64,000 bases of DNA from Novosphingobium sp. CF614 (lineage in GTDB: Bacteria; Pseudomonadota; Alphaproteobacteria; Sphingomonadales; Sphingomonadaceae). The notes beneath the pieces were generated by a model that ran no database searches, was not told where the DNA came from, and saw only the letters and a program-made list of their open reading frames with translations. Made by a program: the position numbers and the translations under genes. This document shows, piece after piece, positions 41,853 through 51,721 of this stretch. Each line of letters opens with the position of its first letter. Position 1 is the first letter of the stretch. Location of the stretch: the NCBI RefSeq assembly GCF_900113255.1, contig NZ_FOOR01000007.1:62001-126000 (forward strand), in the 5' to 3' direction.

Positions 41853-41879
41853 CGCCGCGCGTCGCGTTGAAACAATCAG

Positions 41880-41914
41880 AACCGGGCTGTCCGAACGGGA
41901 CGGCCCGGTTTTTA
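41880..41914 (+). terminator. intrinsic terminator of rpoH
   Basis: AACCGGGC (41880-41887), extended by the paired GTCC/GGGAC inside, pairs with GCCCGGTT (41903-41910) followed by TTTTTAT. Classic rho-independent shape. Confidence 0.88.
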
Positions 41915-42148
41915 TGTGACTCTGGCTTTTGTGACGATGCAACCCGTCAAGTCATGCCAACCGCTTCAAACTTTGACTTCTTTTTCATCATAGGCGCCGT
42001 TGGCATGGCACTGCGGGAATCCCGACGATGGTTGCTTGTGGCCGCCAGACACGATTTGACATGCATTGATGCGAATTGAGCCATGAACTGCTTCGAATCC
42101 GGTACTATCATTCCGCCCCACTAAAAGAAAAACGGGGGAGAGATCACC

Positions 42149-44575
42149 ATGACGCGACGAGCGATTTACGGCTCGGCGAGCCTTGTGGCCATGGTCGTCG
42201 CCAACCAGATTGCCGTGCCGCATGCCCAGGCGCAGACCGTTGGTGCCGAAACCTCCACGCCAGATCGACAGGCACAGGATCGACTGGCCCAGGCAAGTTC
42301 AGGCGCCATCGAAGAAATCGTCGTGACCGCACGCCGCCGCGAGGAAAACGCGCAGAACGTTCCGATATCGATCATCGCGCTCGGCTCCGGCCAACTGGAA
42401 CGCAAGCAGATCAATCAGGTGACCGACCTGCAGCGCATCGCTCCCGGCCTGACGGTCGACGTCGTCAACAACAAGCCATCGACCGTCCAGGTGGGGATTC
42501 GCGGGCAGCGCATGAACGCGATCTTCGCGACGCAGGACCCGCCCACGGCGATCTATTTCGCGGAGGCGATGATGGCTCCGCTGCAAGGGCTCAACAGCGC
42601 CTTCTACGATCTTCAATCGGTCCAGGTGCTGAAGGGGCCGCAAGGCACTCTGTTCGGCCGCAACACCACCGGCGGCGCGGTGGTGGTGACGCCGGCACGG
42701 CCGGTGCACCAGTTCGAAGGCTATATCCGCGGCAAGATCGGCAATCGCGAAACCTACGGCATCGAAGCGGTTCTGAACGCACCACTGACCGGCACCCTGG
42801 CCGTGCGCGGTTCGGTGAAATACGAGGAGCACGGTCCCTACCAGCACTATATCGCCCCGGTGCCCGCCGGGCGGGATCCGTGGCAGGAGCGCTATGTCGA
42901 CGCGCGCATTTCGACGCTGTGGGACCCCACCGATTCCTTCAGCAACTATTCGATCGCCTATTACTCGCGCAACAAGAACGGCGCGATCGGTGCCAACCTG
43001 GTCGCGATCAATCCGCTGAGCCCGGCGGCAGCCTTCAACGGCACCGGCGCCAAGGCTGCTTATCCCGACATATACGATGATCTCCTGCCCGGCAGCGACC
43101 GCGATCCGCTGAATGTCGCTTCAAGCACGCCCCAGTTCGACGACACCGAAACCTGGGGCATCATCAATACCACCACGCTGGACGTGGGCGCCGTCAAGTT
43201 CAAGAACATCGCCGCCTATCGCAACGTGACGAACGAAAGCCGCATGAACATCGCCGGTTCGCGCGCGCCGATCCTGCTCACCTATCAGGACGCCCACCAC
43301 AAGAGCTTCTCCGAGGAATTGCAGATGAGCGGCTCGGCCCTGGACGATCGGCTCGATTTCATCGCCGGCCTCTATTACTATCGCCAGACCGGTTTCGACC
43401 TGCAGAGCGCCCCGGCCTTCTATGGACCGCCGTTGCCGCAAACGGTCTCCACCTTCCTCACCTACATCAGGAACCAGAGCACCGCCGCCTACCTTTCCGC
43501 CGACTTCAAGATCACCGACCGGCTGACGGCCTCCGCCGGATTGCGGTACAGCATCGACAAGCGGCGGGCGAACTGGCGGCATCAGGCGGTCGATCTTTGG
43601 AGCAGCATCGGCGTACCCTTCGTTCCCGGCTGCATCCTGCGCGATTCGACAGGCGCCGTGCTGCCGGTCAGCCAGTGCGACATCAGCAACAGCAAGACTT
43701 TCAAGGAGCCGACCTGGAACCTCAGCCTGAACTATGAATTCGCGCAGGGCTCGATGATCTACCTGTCGCAGCGCCGCGGCTACCGTTCCGGCGGGTTCAA
43801 CTCGCGCGCCGTCACCGCGCCGCAGCGCCAACCGTTCCAGCCTGAGACGGTCATGGACTACGAGGCCGGCATCAAGACCGATTTCGAGCTGGGCGACTGG
43901 GCCATCCGCCTGAACGCCGACGTCTACCGCGCCAACTACAAGGGCCTGCAACGGACGGTCACGATCAACATCGGCGGCAACAACTTCACCAATTCGCTGG
44001 TCAATGCCGCCAGCGCGAAAGTCGAAGGCTTCGAACTCGACCTCACCGTGCGGCCGACGCCCAACCTCACGCTCGGCGCCACTTACGCCTACACCAAGCC
44101 CAAATACAATCAGTTCTCGCAGTTCGTCGGCGGTATCCTGCGCGACTTTTCGGACCGCGACCTGGCCGGCGTGCCGCGCAACGAACTGGCTGCATCGATC
44201 GAGTACAAGGTGCCGATGGATCCGTCGCTGGGCGAACTCGATCTCTCGCTGAACTACAGCTACACCGACAAGACGGTGATGTCCGACACCTACCAGAGCA
44301 AGCAGCAGCTCGCCTATCTCTATACGCCGGCGCAGCTCGCCCTGATCCCGGACGACACCGTGTTCCAGACCCCCGCCTATTCGCTGGTCAACGCCAGCAT
44401 CGGCTGGTTGAACGTCCGGGGCGCACCGCTGGACCTCAGCTTCTACATGAAGAACGTCTTCGACAAGCGCTATCCGATCAACGGCAGCGGCCTGTACGAA
44501 TCGCTGGGCGTGAACATGATTACATACGGCGCGCCGCGAACCTTCGGCCTGATCGCGACTTATCGCTTCCGCTGA
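42149..44575 (+). CDS. TonB-dependent outer-membrane receptor
   Basis: 808 residues. Signal peptide of about 30 residues ending near HAQA, TonB box IEEIVVTARRREENAQNVPI, plug domain with GIRGQRMNAIFATQDPP and VLKGPQGTLFGRNTTGGAVV, and a 22-strand barrel ending in an aromatic-rich strand with terminal RFR. The plug and barrel resemble sphingomonad receptors for aromatic compounds or sugars; the ligand cannot be told. GGGGGAG precedes the start. No TonB or transporter partner is adjacent. Confidence 0.93.
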   Translation: MTRRAIYGSASLVAMVVANQIAVPHAQAQTVGAETSTPDRQAQDRLAQASSGAIEEIVVTARRREENAQNVPISIIALGSGQLERKQINQVTDLQRIAPGLTVDVVNNKPSTVQVGIRGQRMNAIFATQDPPTAIYFAEAMMAPLQGLNSAFYDLQSVQVLKGPQGTLFGRNTTGGAVVVTPARPVHQFEGYIRGKIGNRETYGIEAVLNAPLTGTLAVRGSVKYEEHGPYQHYIAPVPAGRDPWQERYVDARISTLWDPTDSFSNYSIAYYSRNKNGAIGANLVAINPLSPAAAFNGTGAKAAYPDIYDDLLPGSDRDPLNVASSTPQFDDTETWGIINTTTLDVGAVKFKNIAAYRNVTNESRMNIAGSRAPILLTYQDAHHKSFSEELQMSGSALDDRLDFIAGLYYYRQTGFDLQSAPAFYGPPLPQTVSTFLTYIRNQSTAAYLSADFKITDRLTASAGLRYSIDKRRANWRHQAVDLWSSIGVPFVPGCILRDSTGAVLPVSQCDISNSKTFKEPTWNLSLNYEFAQGSMIYLSQRRGYRSGGFNSRAVTAPQRQPFQPETVMDYEAGIKTDFELGDWAIRLNADVYRANYKGLQRTVTINIGGNNFTNSLVNAASAKVEGFELDLTVRPTPNLTLGATYAYTKPKYNQFSQFVGGILRDFSDRDLAGVPRNELAASIEYKVPMDPSLGELDLSLNYSYTDKTVMSDTYQSKQQLAYLYTPAQLALIPDDTVFQTPAYSLVNASIGWLNVRGAPLDLSFYMKNVFDKRYPINGSGLYESLGVNMITYGAPRTFGLIATYRFR

Positions 44576-44935
44576 AGCATCGAGCGGAACAGAACCGTTC
44601 ATCGCCATCCCACCTCGACGAGATTGGCGGAGCGAAGCCGTCGAAGAATCCGGGGTGGCGCCAAACCGCGTGGCTGACGTCCCGTCGTGGTCAACGCTCT
44701 GGATTGCCGCGCCGCTTTCAGCGGCTCGCAATCGGAGGAGAGACAGGGAACAAGCGTTCGGATCAATGGAATCTGGCACCAAGACCTTGCCGGCACACAT
44801 CGCGATTGCGACCGATTTGGCGTCTCTGATCGGAAATCCCGATATCTGTGAGAAAGTCCGTCCGTTTTTCGTGGAAGTCGCAGGGGTGTAACCCCCGATT
44901 GCCAAATAAGGCGTGGCAACAGAGAGGAACGAAAG
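44576..44935. other. intergenic region between the receptor gene and katG
   Basis: 360 bp. Short frames exist (for example 44655-44891) but lack a ribosome site and family features. I see no palindrome matching a known peroxide-regulator box and no terminator with a T-run. It should hold the katG promoter. Confidence 0.5.
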
Positions 44936-47152
44936 GTGCTCAAGATTTCCATTTCGACGCTGGCCGCCATGGCCGCGACGTTGACCCCGGTAATGGTCGC
45001 CGCTCCCGCCCAGGCGCAGGAACAGGCGATGTCCACACGCAACTGGTGGCCCAACCACCTCGACCTGAGCGCGCTGCGCCGGAACGATCCAGGATCGAAC
45101 CCTTACGGCGCCGACTTCAACTATGCACAGGAGTTCGCAACGCTCGACCTTGCCGCAGTCAAGGCCGATATTCGCAAGGTGCTGACCACCTCTCAGCCAT
45201 GGTGGCCGGCCGATTACGGCAACTACGGCCCCTTCTTCATCCGCATGGCCTGGCACAGCGCCGGCACATATCGCGTGGGCGACGGACGCGGCGGCTCGAA
45301 TGGCGGCGAACAACGCTTCGAACCGCTCAATTCCTGGCCCGACAACGTCAGCCTCGACAAGGCCCGCCGCCTCGTCTGGCCGATCAAGCAGAAATACGGC
45401 CGCAAACTCTCCTGGGGTGACCTGATGGTTCTGACCGGCAACGTTGCGCTTGAGGACATGGGCTTCAAGACCATCGGCTTCGCTGGCGGGCGTGTCGACG
45501 CCTGGGAGCCGGACCTGGTGTTCTGGGGGCCGGAGAAGAAATGGCTCGGCGACGAACGGCGTGATGGCAAGGGCGGTCTCAAGGGCCCCCTGGCGGCAAC
45601 GCAGATGGGCCTCATCTACGTCAATCCCGAAGGCCCCAACGGCAACCCTGATCCGATCGCGGCGGCGGCCGACATCCGCCTCGCCTTCGGCAACATGGCC
45701 ATGACCGACGAGGAGACCGTAGCCCTGATCGCTGGTGGCCACACGTTCGGCAAGGCCCACGGTGCGCACAAGCCCGACGAATGCGTCGGCGCCGATCCTT
45801 CAGCGGCGCCCGTCGAACAGCAGGGCCTGGGCTGGGTCAACAAGTGCGGCAAGGGCAATGCCCAGGACACCGTCACCAGCGGCCTGGAAGGCGCCTGGTC
45901 GGCCAGCCCGATCGCCTTCACCACGCAGTACCTGGACAACCTGTTCGGTTTCGACTGGGTCAAGACCCGCAGCCCGGCGGGCGCGATCCAATGGGTGCCC
46001 AGCGACACCAGCGCCGCCCAGCTCGTGCCGGACGCGCATGTCGAAGGCAAGCGCCATGCGCCGATCATGTTCACCACCGATCTCTCGCTGAAGGAAGACC
46101 CCGGCTTCAGGGCGATCGCCAAACGTTTCCACGATGATCCCGACCAGTTCGCCCAGGCCTTCGCCCGCGCCTGGTTCAAGCTTACCCATCGCGACATGGG
46201 CCCGAGCGCGCGCTATCTCGGCGGCGAAGTGCCCAAGGAAACTTTTAGCTGGCAGGACCCGCTGCCCAAGGCCGATTACGCGATGATCGACGATCAGGAC
46301 GCGGCCAAGCTGAAATCGATGGTGCTGGCTTCCGGCCTGTCCGGCCGCGAATTGGTCAAGGCCGCCTGGGCCTCTGCCGCCAGCTTCCGCGCCACCGACA
46401 TGCGCGGCGGCACCAACGGCGCGCGCATCCGGCTCGATCCGGCCAAAGGCTGGGAAGCGAACGATCCGGCGGAACTGGCCAAAGTGCTTGGCAAGCTGGA
46501 GAAAGTGCGGGCGGATTTCAACCGTTCGGCGACTGGCGGCAAGCAGGTCTCAATGGCCGACCTGATCGTGCTGAGCGGAAATGCCGCGATCGAGCAGGCC
46601 GCCAGGCAGGCCGGCCATGACGTGGCCGTGCCCTTCACCCCGGGGCGCGTCGATGCATCCCAGGCGCAGACCGACGTCAAGTCCTACGATTACCTGCGCC
46701 CCCGTGCCGATGGCTTCCGCAACTACTACGGCGCGGACAGCGACCGCTCTCCGGCGGAGATGCTGGTGGACAAGGCGGCCATGCTGGACCTGACCGTGCC
46801 CGAAATGACCGTGCTGGTCGGCGGCATGCGCGTACTTGATGCCAATGCCGGGCATTCGCCGAACGGCGTGCTGACCACTCGTCCGGGCACGCTGTCGAAC
46901 GACTTCTTCGTCAATCTGCTCGACATGGGCACCAGATGGTCGAAGTCGGACACCTCGCCCGGCCTCTATCAAGGCTATGACCGGGAGACCGGAAAGCCCA
47001 AGTGGACAGCCACTCCGGTCGACCTGGTGTTCGGCTCCAACTCCGAACTGCGCGCGGTTTCCGAAGCCTATGCCTCCGACGATGCCCGCGACATGTTCGT
47101 GAAGGACTTCGTGGCGGCCTGGGCGAAAGTGATGGACGCCGACCGCTTCTGA
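44936..47152 (+). CDS. katG: catalase-peroxidase, exported form
   Basis: 738 residues from GTG 44936. Residues 1-28 form a Sec signal peptide ending APAQA/QEQ, which standard cytosolic KatG lacks. The distal site [11 protein letters not shown], proximal His in [13 protein letters not shown], and the Trp-Tyr-Met crosslink partners (Trp in RMAWH, Tyr in LIYVNPEG, Met in NMAMTDEE) are all present, so both catalase and peroxidase activity are expected. It would act in the periplasm. A small cytochrome c gene follows 75 bp downstream, a possible electron donor. Confidence 0.95.
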   Translation: MLKISISTLAAMAATLTPVMVAAPAQAQEQAMSTRNWWPNHLDLSALRRNDPGSNPYGADFNYAQEFATLDLAAVKADIRKVLTTSQPWWPADYGNYGPFFIRMAWHSAGTYRVGDGRGGSNGGEQRFEPLNSWPDNVSLDKARRLVWPIKQKYGRKLSWGDLMVLTGNVALEDMGFKTIGFAGGRVDAWEPDLVFWGPEKKWLGDERRDGKGGLKGPLAATQMGLIYVNPEGPNGNPDPIAAAADIRLAFGNMAMTDEETVALIAGGHTFGKAHGAHKPDECVGADPSAAPVEQQGLGWVNKCGKGNAQDTVTSGLEGAWSASPIAFTTQYLDNLFGFDWVKTRSPAGAIQWVPSDTSAAQLVPDAHVEGKRHAPIMFTTDLSLKEDPGFRAIAKRFHDDPDQFAQAFARAWFKLTHRDMGPSARYLGGEVPKETFSWQDPLPKADYAMIDDQDAAKLKSMVLASGLSGRELVKAAWASAASFRATDMRGGTNGARIRLDPAKGWEANDPAELAKVLGKLEKVRADFNRSATGGKQVSMADLIVLSGNAAIEQAARQAGHDVAVPFTPGRVDASQAQTDVKSYDYLRPRADGFRNYYGADSDRSPAEMLVDKAAMLDLTVPEMTVLVGGMRVLDANAGHSPNGVLTTRPGTLSNDFFVNLLDMGTRWSKSDTSPGLYQGYDRETGKPKWTATPVDLVFGSNSELRAVSEAYASDDARDMFVKDFVAAWAKVMDADRF

Positions 47153-47227
47153 CGCGGGTCCAGTTCGAAGCGAGATGGCGACGCATCCCTGCCGAGGCGT
47201 CGCCATCGAGCCTTCCGGAGCGCTGAT

Positions 47228-47605
47228 GTGAAATCGATCGTGATCGCGGCGGCATGCGCGGGCGGCGTCCTGGCACTGGCGGCCAATGCTCCGGCCGATA
47301 CCGGTGCGGCGCCCCCAGCGCCCCCCGCCTTCTCCCCCTGCACGGCCTGCCATTCGGTCGAACCTGGCAGGAAGACCTTCGGCCCCAGCCTGGCTGGCGT
47401 GGCCGGGCGCAAGGCCGCCAGCCTGCCGGGCTATGCCTATAGCCCGGCGCTCAGGACTTCGGGGCTGACCTGGGACGCGCGAAGCCTGGACAAGTGGCTG
47501 GCCTCGCCGCAAAAGGCCGTGCCCGGCACCAGAATGCCGTTTCCGGGGATCGCCGATCCCGCGAAGCGCAGGCAGGTCGTCGATTACCTCATGACGCTCA
47601 GGTAA
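47228..47605 (+). CDS. small periplasmic cytochrome c
   Basis: 125 residues from GTG 47228. Signal peptide (AAACAGGVLALAANAPA), heme motif FSPCTACHSVE, and the axial Met in PGTRMPFPGI, typical of class I cytochrome c (c552/c556-like). Position directly downstream of an exported KatG, same strand, suggests it may pass electrons to the peroxidase; this is inferred. Confidence 0.88.
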   Translation: MKSIVIAAACAGGVLALAANAPADTGAAPPAPPAFSPCTACHSVEPGRKTFGPSLAGVAGRKAASLPGYAYSPALRTSGLTWDARSLDKWLASPQKAVPGTRMPFPGIADPAKRRQVVDYLMTLR

Positions 47606-47671
47606 TTCCACCGGCGGGAAAAATGGTCTAGAAGGCGGGCCAGACCCCAGCTTCGGATCAATCCATCCTTC

Positions 47672-48337
47672 ATGCGTTTCATTGCCAAGTTTATCGTCTG
47701 GTTCGTCGCGATCAGCGTGGGGATCACTGTACTCTACCGTTTCGTGCCGCCGCCGGTGACAGTGACGATGCTGGTCGACGGCAACGGAATCACCAAGGAC
47801 TGGGAGCCGCTGAGCCGGATCGATCGCAACATGGTGGCCGCCGTGGTCGCGGCGGAGGATGGCAAGTTCTGTAGCCACAACGGCTTCGACACCGAGGCGA
47901 TCGAAAAAGCGATGACCCGCAATGCCAACGGCGGCCGCCTGCGCGGCGGCTCCACGATCAGCCAGCAGACCGCCAAGAACGTGTTCCTGTGGCAGGGCGA
48001 GGGCTGGACCCGTTATGCGCGCAAGGGGCTGGAAGTGTGGTTCACTTTCCTGATCGAGAACCTGTGGGACAAGCGGCGGATCATGGAAGTCTATCTCAAC
48101 GTCGCGGAGACCGGCATCGGCACTTACGGGGTAGAGGCCGGTGCGCAGCGCTACTTCGGCAAGTCGTCGGCTAGGCTGACCCCCGTCGAAGCCGCGCGGA
48201 TAGCCGCCGCCCTGCCCAGCCCCAAGACCCGCAGCGTCAAGAACCCGTCGGGCTTCACCCGGCGCTACGGCAACACCATCGCCGCGCGAATCGGGACGGT
48301 GAAGCGGGATGGGTACGATGCGTGCGTTTACGAGTGA
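47672..48337 (+). CDS. mtgA: monofunctional peptidoglycan glycosyltransferase
   Basis: 221 residues. One N-terminal membrane span (IAKFIVWFVAISVGITVLYR), then GT51 motifs AAEDGKFCSHNGFD (catalytic Glu), RGGSTISQQTAKNVFLWQGE, KRRIMEVYLNVAETGIGTYG and EAARIAAALPSPKT. It polymerises glycan strands from lipid II at the outer face of the inner membrane without a transpeptidase domain. Confidence 0.95.
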   Translation: MRFIAKFIVWFVAISVGITVLYRFVPPPVTVTMLVDGNGITKDWEPLSRIDRNMVAAVVAAEDGKFCSHNGFDTEAIEKAMTRNANGGRLRGGSTISQQTAKNVFLWQGEGWTRYARKGLEVWFTFLIENLWDKRRIMEVYLNVAETGIGTYGVEAGAQRYFGKSSARLTPVEAARIAAALPSPKTRSVKNPSGFTRRYGNTIAARIGTVKRDGYDACVYE

Positions 48338-48502
48338 TCCCGAATTCCATTGATCGGAACTCTTGTACCCCGTCTCCTCACCAATGCCCCGGATTACCGC
48401 GTTGCCTTCAGCGAAGGGCGAAGATGAGCCTCGCTCCAAGAGACTTGGCATGAATCTTTGAAAACAGGCCTTCGGTCTATTTCCGCGAAAGCCCGATATA
48501 CG

Positions 48503-48535
48503 AAAAGGGCCGGCAGGGTTTCCCCCGCCGGCCCT
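48503..48535 (-). terminator. intrinsic terminator of rplK-rplA
   Basis: On the minus strand AGGGCCGGC pairs with GCCGGCCCT (48535-48527 with 48514-48506), followed by a short T-run (TTTTCG, from 48506 to 48501). It lies 27 bp after the rplA stop. Confidence 0.8.
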
Positions 48536-48561
48536 CTATCGTTTCGCCTGGGCTCGAAGGA

Positions 48562-49263
48562 TCAGACGCCGGCGACTTCCGTCGTATCGATCTTCAGGCC
48601 GGGGCCCATCGACGAGGACAGCGAGACCTTGCGGACGTACTTGCCCTTGGCGCCCGACGGCTTGGCCTTGACGATCGCGTCGACGAAGGCGCTGAAGTTC
48701 TTCTTCAGATCCTCGTCCGAGAAGCTCATCTTGCCGATGCCGGCGTGGATGATGCCCTGCTTTTCGACGCGGAACTCGATCTGGCCGCCCTTGGCGTCCT
48801 TCACGGCCTGCGTGACGTTGGGCGTGACGGTGCCCAGCTTCGGGTTCGGCATCAGGCCCTTGGGGCCCAGCAGCTTGCCGAGACGGCCGACGACGCCCAT
48901 CATGTCGGGCGTGGCGATGACGCGGTCATAGGCAAGGTTACCGGCCTGCATGTCTTCCATCAGGTCCTCGGCGCCCACCTTGTCGGCACCGGCGGCGAGT
49001 GCCTCGGCCGCCTTGTCACCCTTGGCGAACACCGCGACGCGCACGGTCTTGCCGGTGCCGGCGGGGAGCGAGACCATGCCGCGCACCATTTGATCGGCGT
49101 GACGCGGGTCGACGCCCAGGTTCATCGCGATCTCGACGGTTTCGTCGAACTTGGTGGTCTTGAGGTCGCGCAGGGTCTGCAGCGCCTCGCCCACAGGATA
49201 GAGCTTCTGGTTGTCACCCAGCTTCGCGGCGAGGGACTTCTGCTTCTTGGTCTGCTTTGCCAT
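48562..49263 (-). CDS. rplA: 50S ribosomal protein L1
   Basis: 233 residues from ATG 49263 ([16 protein letters not shown]). Core [60 protein letters not shown] and IGKMSF identify L1, which forms the mobile stalk at the E site and represses its own mRNA. Separated from rplK by 4 bp. Confidence 0.97.
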   Translation of the reverse strand: MAKQTKKQKSLAAKLGDNQKLYPVGEALQTLRDLKTTKFDETVEIAMNLGVDPRHADQMVRGMVSLPAGTGKTVRVAVFAKGDKAAEALAAGADKVGAEDLMEDMQAGNLAYDRVIATPDMMGVVGRLGKLLGPKGLMPNPKLGTVTPNVTQAVKDAKGGQIEFRVEKQGIIHAGIGKMSFSDEDLKKNFSAFVDAIVKAKPSGAKGKYVRKVSLSSSMGPGLKIDTTEVAGV

Positions 49264-49267
49264 ATCC

Positions 49268-49699
49268 TCAGCCCTCCACAACCTGCAGGCCCATCGACCG
49301 GGCCGAACCTTCGATGATCTTGGTCGCTGCCTCGATATCGTTGGCGTTGAGATCCTTCATCTTCAGCTCGGCGATCTCGGAGAGCTTCGAGCGAGCGATG
49401 GTTCCGGCCGAAACCTTGCCGGGCTCCTTGGAACCGGACTTGAGGTTGGCGGCCTTCTTGATGAGGAAAGTGGCCGGCGGCGACTTGGTCTCGAACGAGA
49501 AGCTGCGATCCGCGTAGACCGTGATGATGGTCGGGATCGGCATGCCGTTCTCGAGTTCCTGCGTGGCGGCATTGAACGCCTTGCAGAATTCCATGATATT
49601 CACGCCGCGCTGGCCCAGCGCGGGACCGATCGGCGGCGAAGGGTTGGCCTTGCCCGCGGGCACCTGCAGCTTGATATAACCTGTAATCTTCTTGGCCAT
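49268..49699 (-). CDS. rplK: 50S ribosomal protein L11
   Basis: 143 residues from ATG 49699. [39 protein letters not shown] and [12 protein letters not shown] are characteristic. L11 forms the GTPase-associated centre with 23S rRNA and is needed for RelA activation. Normally it follows nusG directly; here 2.7 kb of unrelated genes lie between, and a weak promoter candidate (TTTCCT-N16-CTAGGC) is at 49824-49851. Confidence 0.97.
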   Translation of the reverse strand: MAKKITGYIKLQVPAGKANPSPPIGPALGQRGVNIMEFCKAFNAATQELENGMPIPTIITVYADRSFSFETKSPPATFLIKKAANLKSGSKEPGKVSAGTIARSKLSEIAELKMKDLNANDIEAATKIIEGSARSMGLQVVEG

Positions 49700-49823
49700 G
49701 AGGCCGCTCCTTTTCACACTTTCGCGCCCGCGTTCGCGGACACTCATGTTAAGCGGTCGAGCAGGCGCCAAAGCGCCCTTCCGCACAGAATCGCACCGGC
49801 GAGTGCCGGTCCGAAGTGCGCGC

Positions 49824-49851
49824 GCCTAGCCGAGTTCGCGGCAAAAGGAAA
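49824..49851 (-). promoter_or_regulatory. candidate rplK promoter
   Basis: Minus strand CTAGGC (49829-49824) with TTTCCT 16 bp upstream (49851-49846). The -10 matches the family shared by other translation genes here; the -35 is poor. It overlaps the intergenic region between rplK and the acyltransferase stop. Confidence 0.4.
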
Positions 49852-49880
49852 GAGGCGCGGCGCGGTAAAGCGCGCGCCGT

Positions 49881-51038
49881 TCAGGCAAGGTGGGCATCAC
49901 GCCCCTTCGCGGCCCGCGCATGGCGCCCCCAGGCCGCCCGAATCGCCCGGCGCGAGGGCAGTTCGACGAAGCGGTAGCATAAGTCGGAAACGGCCAGCAC
50001 CGCCAGGGCGAAAGCCGCCGTCACCGCCCAGACCATCGCCATGCCGCCGGCAAACGGTGCCCACCAGCGCTCCGCCACCGCCAGCATCGGCCAGTGGGCG
50101 AGATAGATCGCATAGCTTCGATCCCCCAGCCAGCGCATCGGCGCACTCCCCATCCACGGCGCGCGCAGCGCCAACAGCAGCAGTGCCGGCCAGGCGTAAA
50201 GGCACAGCGGCAGCAGCGAACTCATCGTCCCCATGTCGAGCGCCAGCCCGAAAGCGAGAAGGCAGGCGAGCAATGCGACCGGAGCCGCCATCAGCCGCTC
50301 GCGCAAGTGCCACAGCATCTGGCCCATGAAGAAGCCGAGCAGCCCGCGCGGCAACCCGTCGCCGACCCACGGGCCGCCTGGACGACCCTGCACGACGAAG
50401 TGCAGCAAGGCGCCGGCGATGGCGATCACGGTAACCCAGCGCAACATCCGCCTGCCGCCGCAAGCACCAAGCGCGAACAGCACGTAGCAGACCACCTCGA
50501 CCGAGATCGACCAGCTCGGCCCGTCGAACGTATGGGCCACCGGCGGCACGAAGGCCTGCAGCATCAGCAGGTGCGCCGCGAAAGCGAAAGCGGTGTTGGC
50601 CGGGTCCGCGCCGAACAGCAGCGCGCACAGGCACAGCATGAGCAGATGGAGTGGATAGAGCCGGGCCACGCGCGCGGCGGCGAAGGCGCCGAGCCGGTCG
50701 CGGGTGAGAGCCGGCCTCGTCGATCCGAACGCAACAAGCCCCTCCCCTTCAGGGGAGGGGTTGGGGCGGGGTCTATCGATCGAACGCCGCGCTTGCTGAG
50801 AGACCCCACCCTGCCCGCCGTCCCGCAGGTATACATGCGCGAAGATATAGCCGGAGATCAGGAAGAACAGGTCCACCAGCGTCCAGCCCCAGGCCTGGAA
50901 CCACGCCAGCACGCGCGGTGCATCGGCCAGCGAAGAGGATGTGAACAGCGATTGCGGATGGTAGAGGAACGCGACGCCGCAGGCGGCCAGGCCGCGCAGG
51001 CCGTCAAGCTGGGCAAGGCGTTGAACGCTGCTCTTCAT
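49881..51038 (-). CDS. acyltransferase family 3 membrane protein
   Basis: 385 residues from ATG 51038. About ten membrane spans; start QLDGLRGLAACGVAFLYH with the conserved His-like motif region, then VDLFFLISGYIFAHVYL and GPSWSISVEVVCYVLF, as in OatA/ExoZ-type O-acyltransferases. It likely acetylates a surface polysaccharide or lipid. A palindromic repeat (50739-50772) has inserted in frame and adds the peptide RPRPNPSPEGEGL in a loop. It is one of the genes separating nusG from rplK. Confidence 0.88.
   Translation of the reverse strand: MKSSVQRLAQLDGLRGLAACGVAFLYHPQSLFTSSSLADAPRVLAWFQAWGWTLVDLFFLISGYIFAHVYLRDGGQGGVSQQARRSIDRPRPNPSPEGEGLVAFGSTRPALTRDRLGAFAAARVARLYPLHLLMLCLCALLFGADPANTAFAFAAHLLMLQAFVPPVAHTFDGPSWSISVEVVCYVLFALGACGGRRMLRWVTVIAIAGALLHFVVQGRPGGPWVGDGLPRGLLGFFMGQMLWHLRERLMAAPVALLACLLAFGLALDMGTMSSLLPLCLYAWPALLLLALRAPWMGSAPMRWLGDRSYAIYLAHWPMLAVAERWWAPFAGGMAMVWAVTAAFALAVLAVSDLCYRFVELPSRRAIRAAWGRHARAAKGRDAHLA
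50739..50772. repeat. palindromic repeat inside the acyltransferase gene
   Basis: CCCCTCCCCT (50739-50748) pairs with AGGGGAGGGG (50751-50760), then TTGGGGCGGGG. This GC-rich palindrome type is dispersed in sphingomonad genomes, normally between genes. Here the reading frame passes through it. Confidence 0.75.
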
Positions 51039-51180
51039 GGGGCCGTTCCTCACAGGCCTTCCTCGAAACAACTGGAAAATCCCTCCGGGCCGCAAGCTTG
51101 TCGATATCGATGGGCCTGCTCCAAGCCGCTCCAGCATTGCAGCGAATGGTTAAAATCGCGCGACCACGCTTGCCTTGAAT

Positions 51181-51212
51181 TTCCATACCATGCTATATAT
51201 CACGATATGGAA
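51181..51212. promoter_or_regulatory. candidate MarR operator
   Basis: ATATC-AC-GATAT (51197-51208) is a perfect 12-bp palindrome, nested in a wider TTCCATA (51181-51187) / TATGGAA (51206-51212) inverted repeat. It ends at the marR start codon and lies in the divergent region with the acyltransferase, so it may control both. Confidence 0.65.
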
Positions 51213-51721
51213 TGGAGGATGGATTGTCCGCGGATCTGATCGCCGAACTGGGTTACTTGTGTCTCGGAAGCCGTTTTCGCCGCCTTGGCGAACGCTTGCA
51301 GGCGGGCGTGGCGGAACTGGCAAGCCTCGAAGGCATCGCGATTCAGCCGGCGCAGTTCCCTGTCCTCGCCGCCCTCGCCGACGGCCCGCTCACGGTGGGC
51401 ACGCTGGCCCGGCGGCTGGACCTCAGCCAGCCGGGCGTGACCCGGGCGGTCGGCAAGCTCGTGAACGATGGCCTGGTCGAACCTGCCGGTGACACCGGCG
51501 ACCAGCGCCACCGGGCTTTCCGCTTGTCGAACCGGGGACGTGAACTGCTCGAACATGCGCGGCGGCGTGTTTTCCCCCTCGTCGAAGAGACCGTGGCAAG
51601 GCTGTGCGCCCGCCCCGACGACGACCTGCTCGGCCACCTCGCGCATCTCGACAAGGCGCTGGCCGAAGTGCCGTTCGAAAAGCGGCTGCGGGCGCGGCGC
51701 GATCGCGCGGCCGGGTCATGA
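51212..51721 (+). CDS. MarR-family transcriptional regulator
   Basis: 169 residues. Winged helix: LAALADGPLTVGTLARRLDL then SQPGVTRAVGKLVNDGLVE and the wing DQRHRAFRLSNRG. ATG 51212 lies in the operator; TTG 51224 after GGAGGA is an alternative start. MarR proteins repress by binding palindromes and release on ligand. It overlaps the GNAT gene downstream (ATGA), so the two are co-translated. Confidence 0.88.
   Translation: MEDGLSADLIAELGYLCLGSRFRRLGERLQAGVAELASLEGIAIQPAQFPVLAALADGPLTVGTLARRLDLSQPGVTRAVGKLVNDGLVEPAGDTGDQRHRAFRLSNRGRELLEHARRRVFPLVEETVARLCARPDDDLLGHLAHLDKALAEVPFEKRLRARRDRAAGS

Noticed and set aside
41867..42079. 70-codon frame after rpoH
   Set aside because: It begins inside the rpoH terminator and has no ribosome site.
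44655..44891. 78-codon frame before katG
   Set aside because: No ribosome site and no family-like sequence; listed as non-coding intergenic DNA.
43121..45769. 882-codon minus-strand frame across the TonB receptor and katG genes
   Set aside because: It spans two genes and an intergenic region in the antisense direction and has no recognisable domain.
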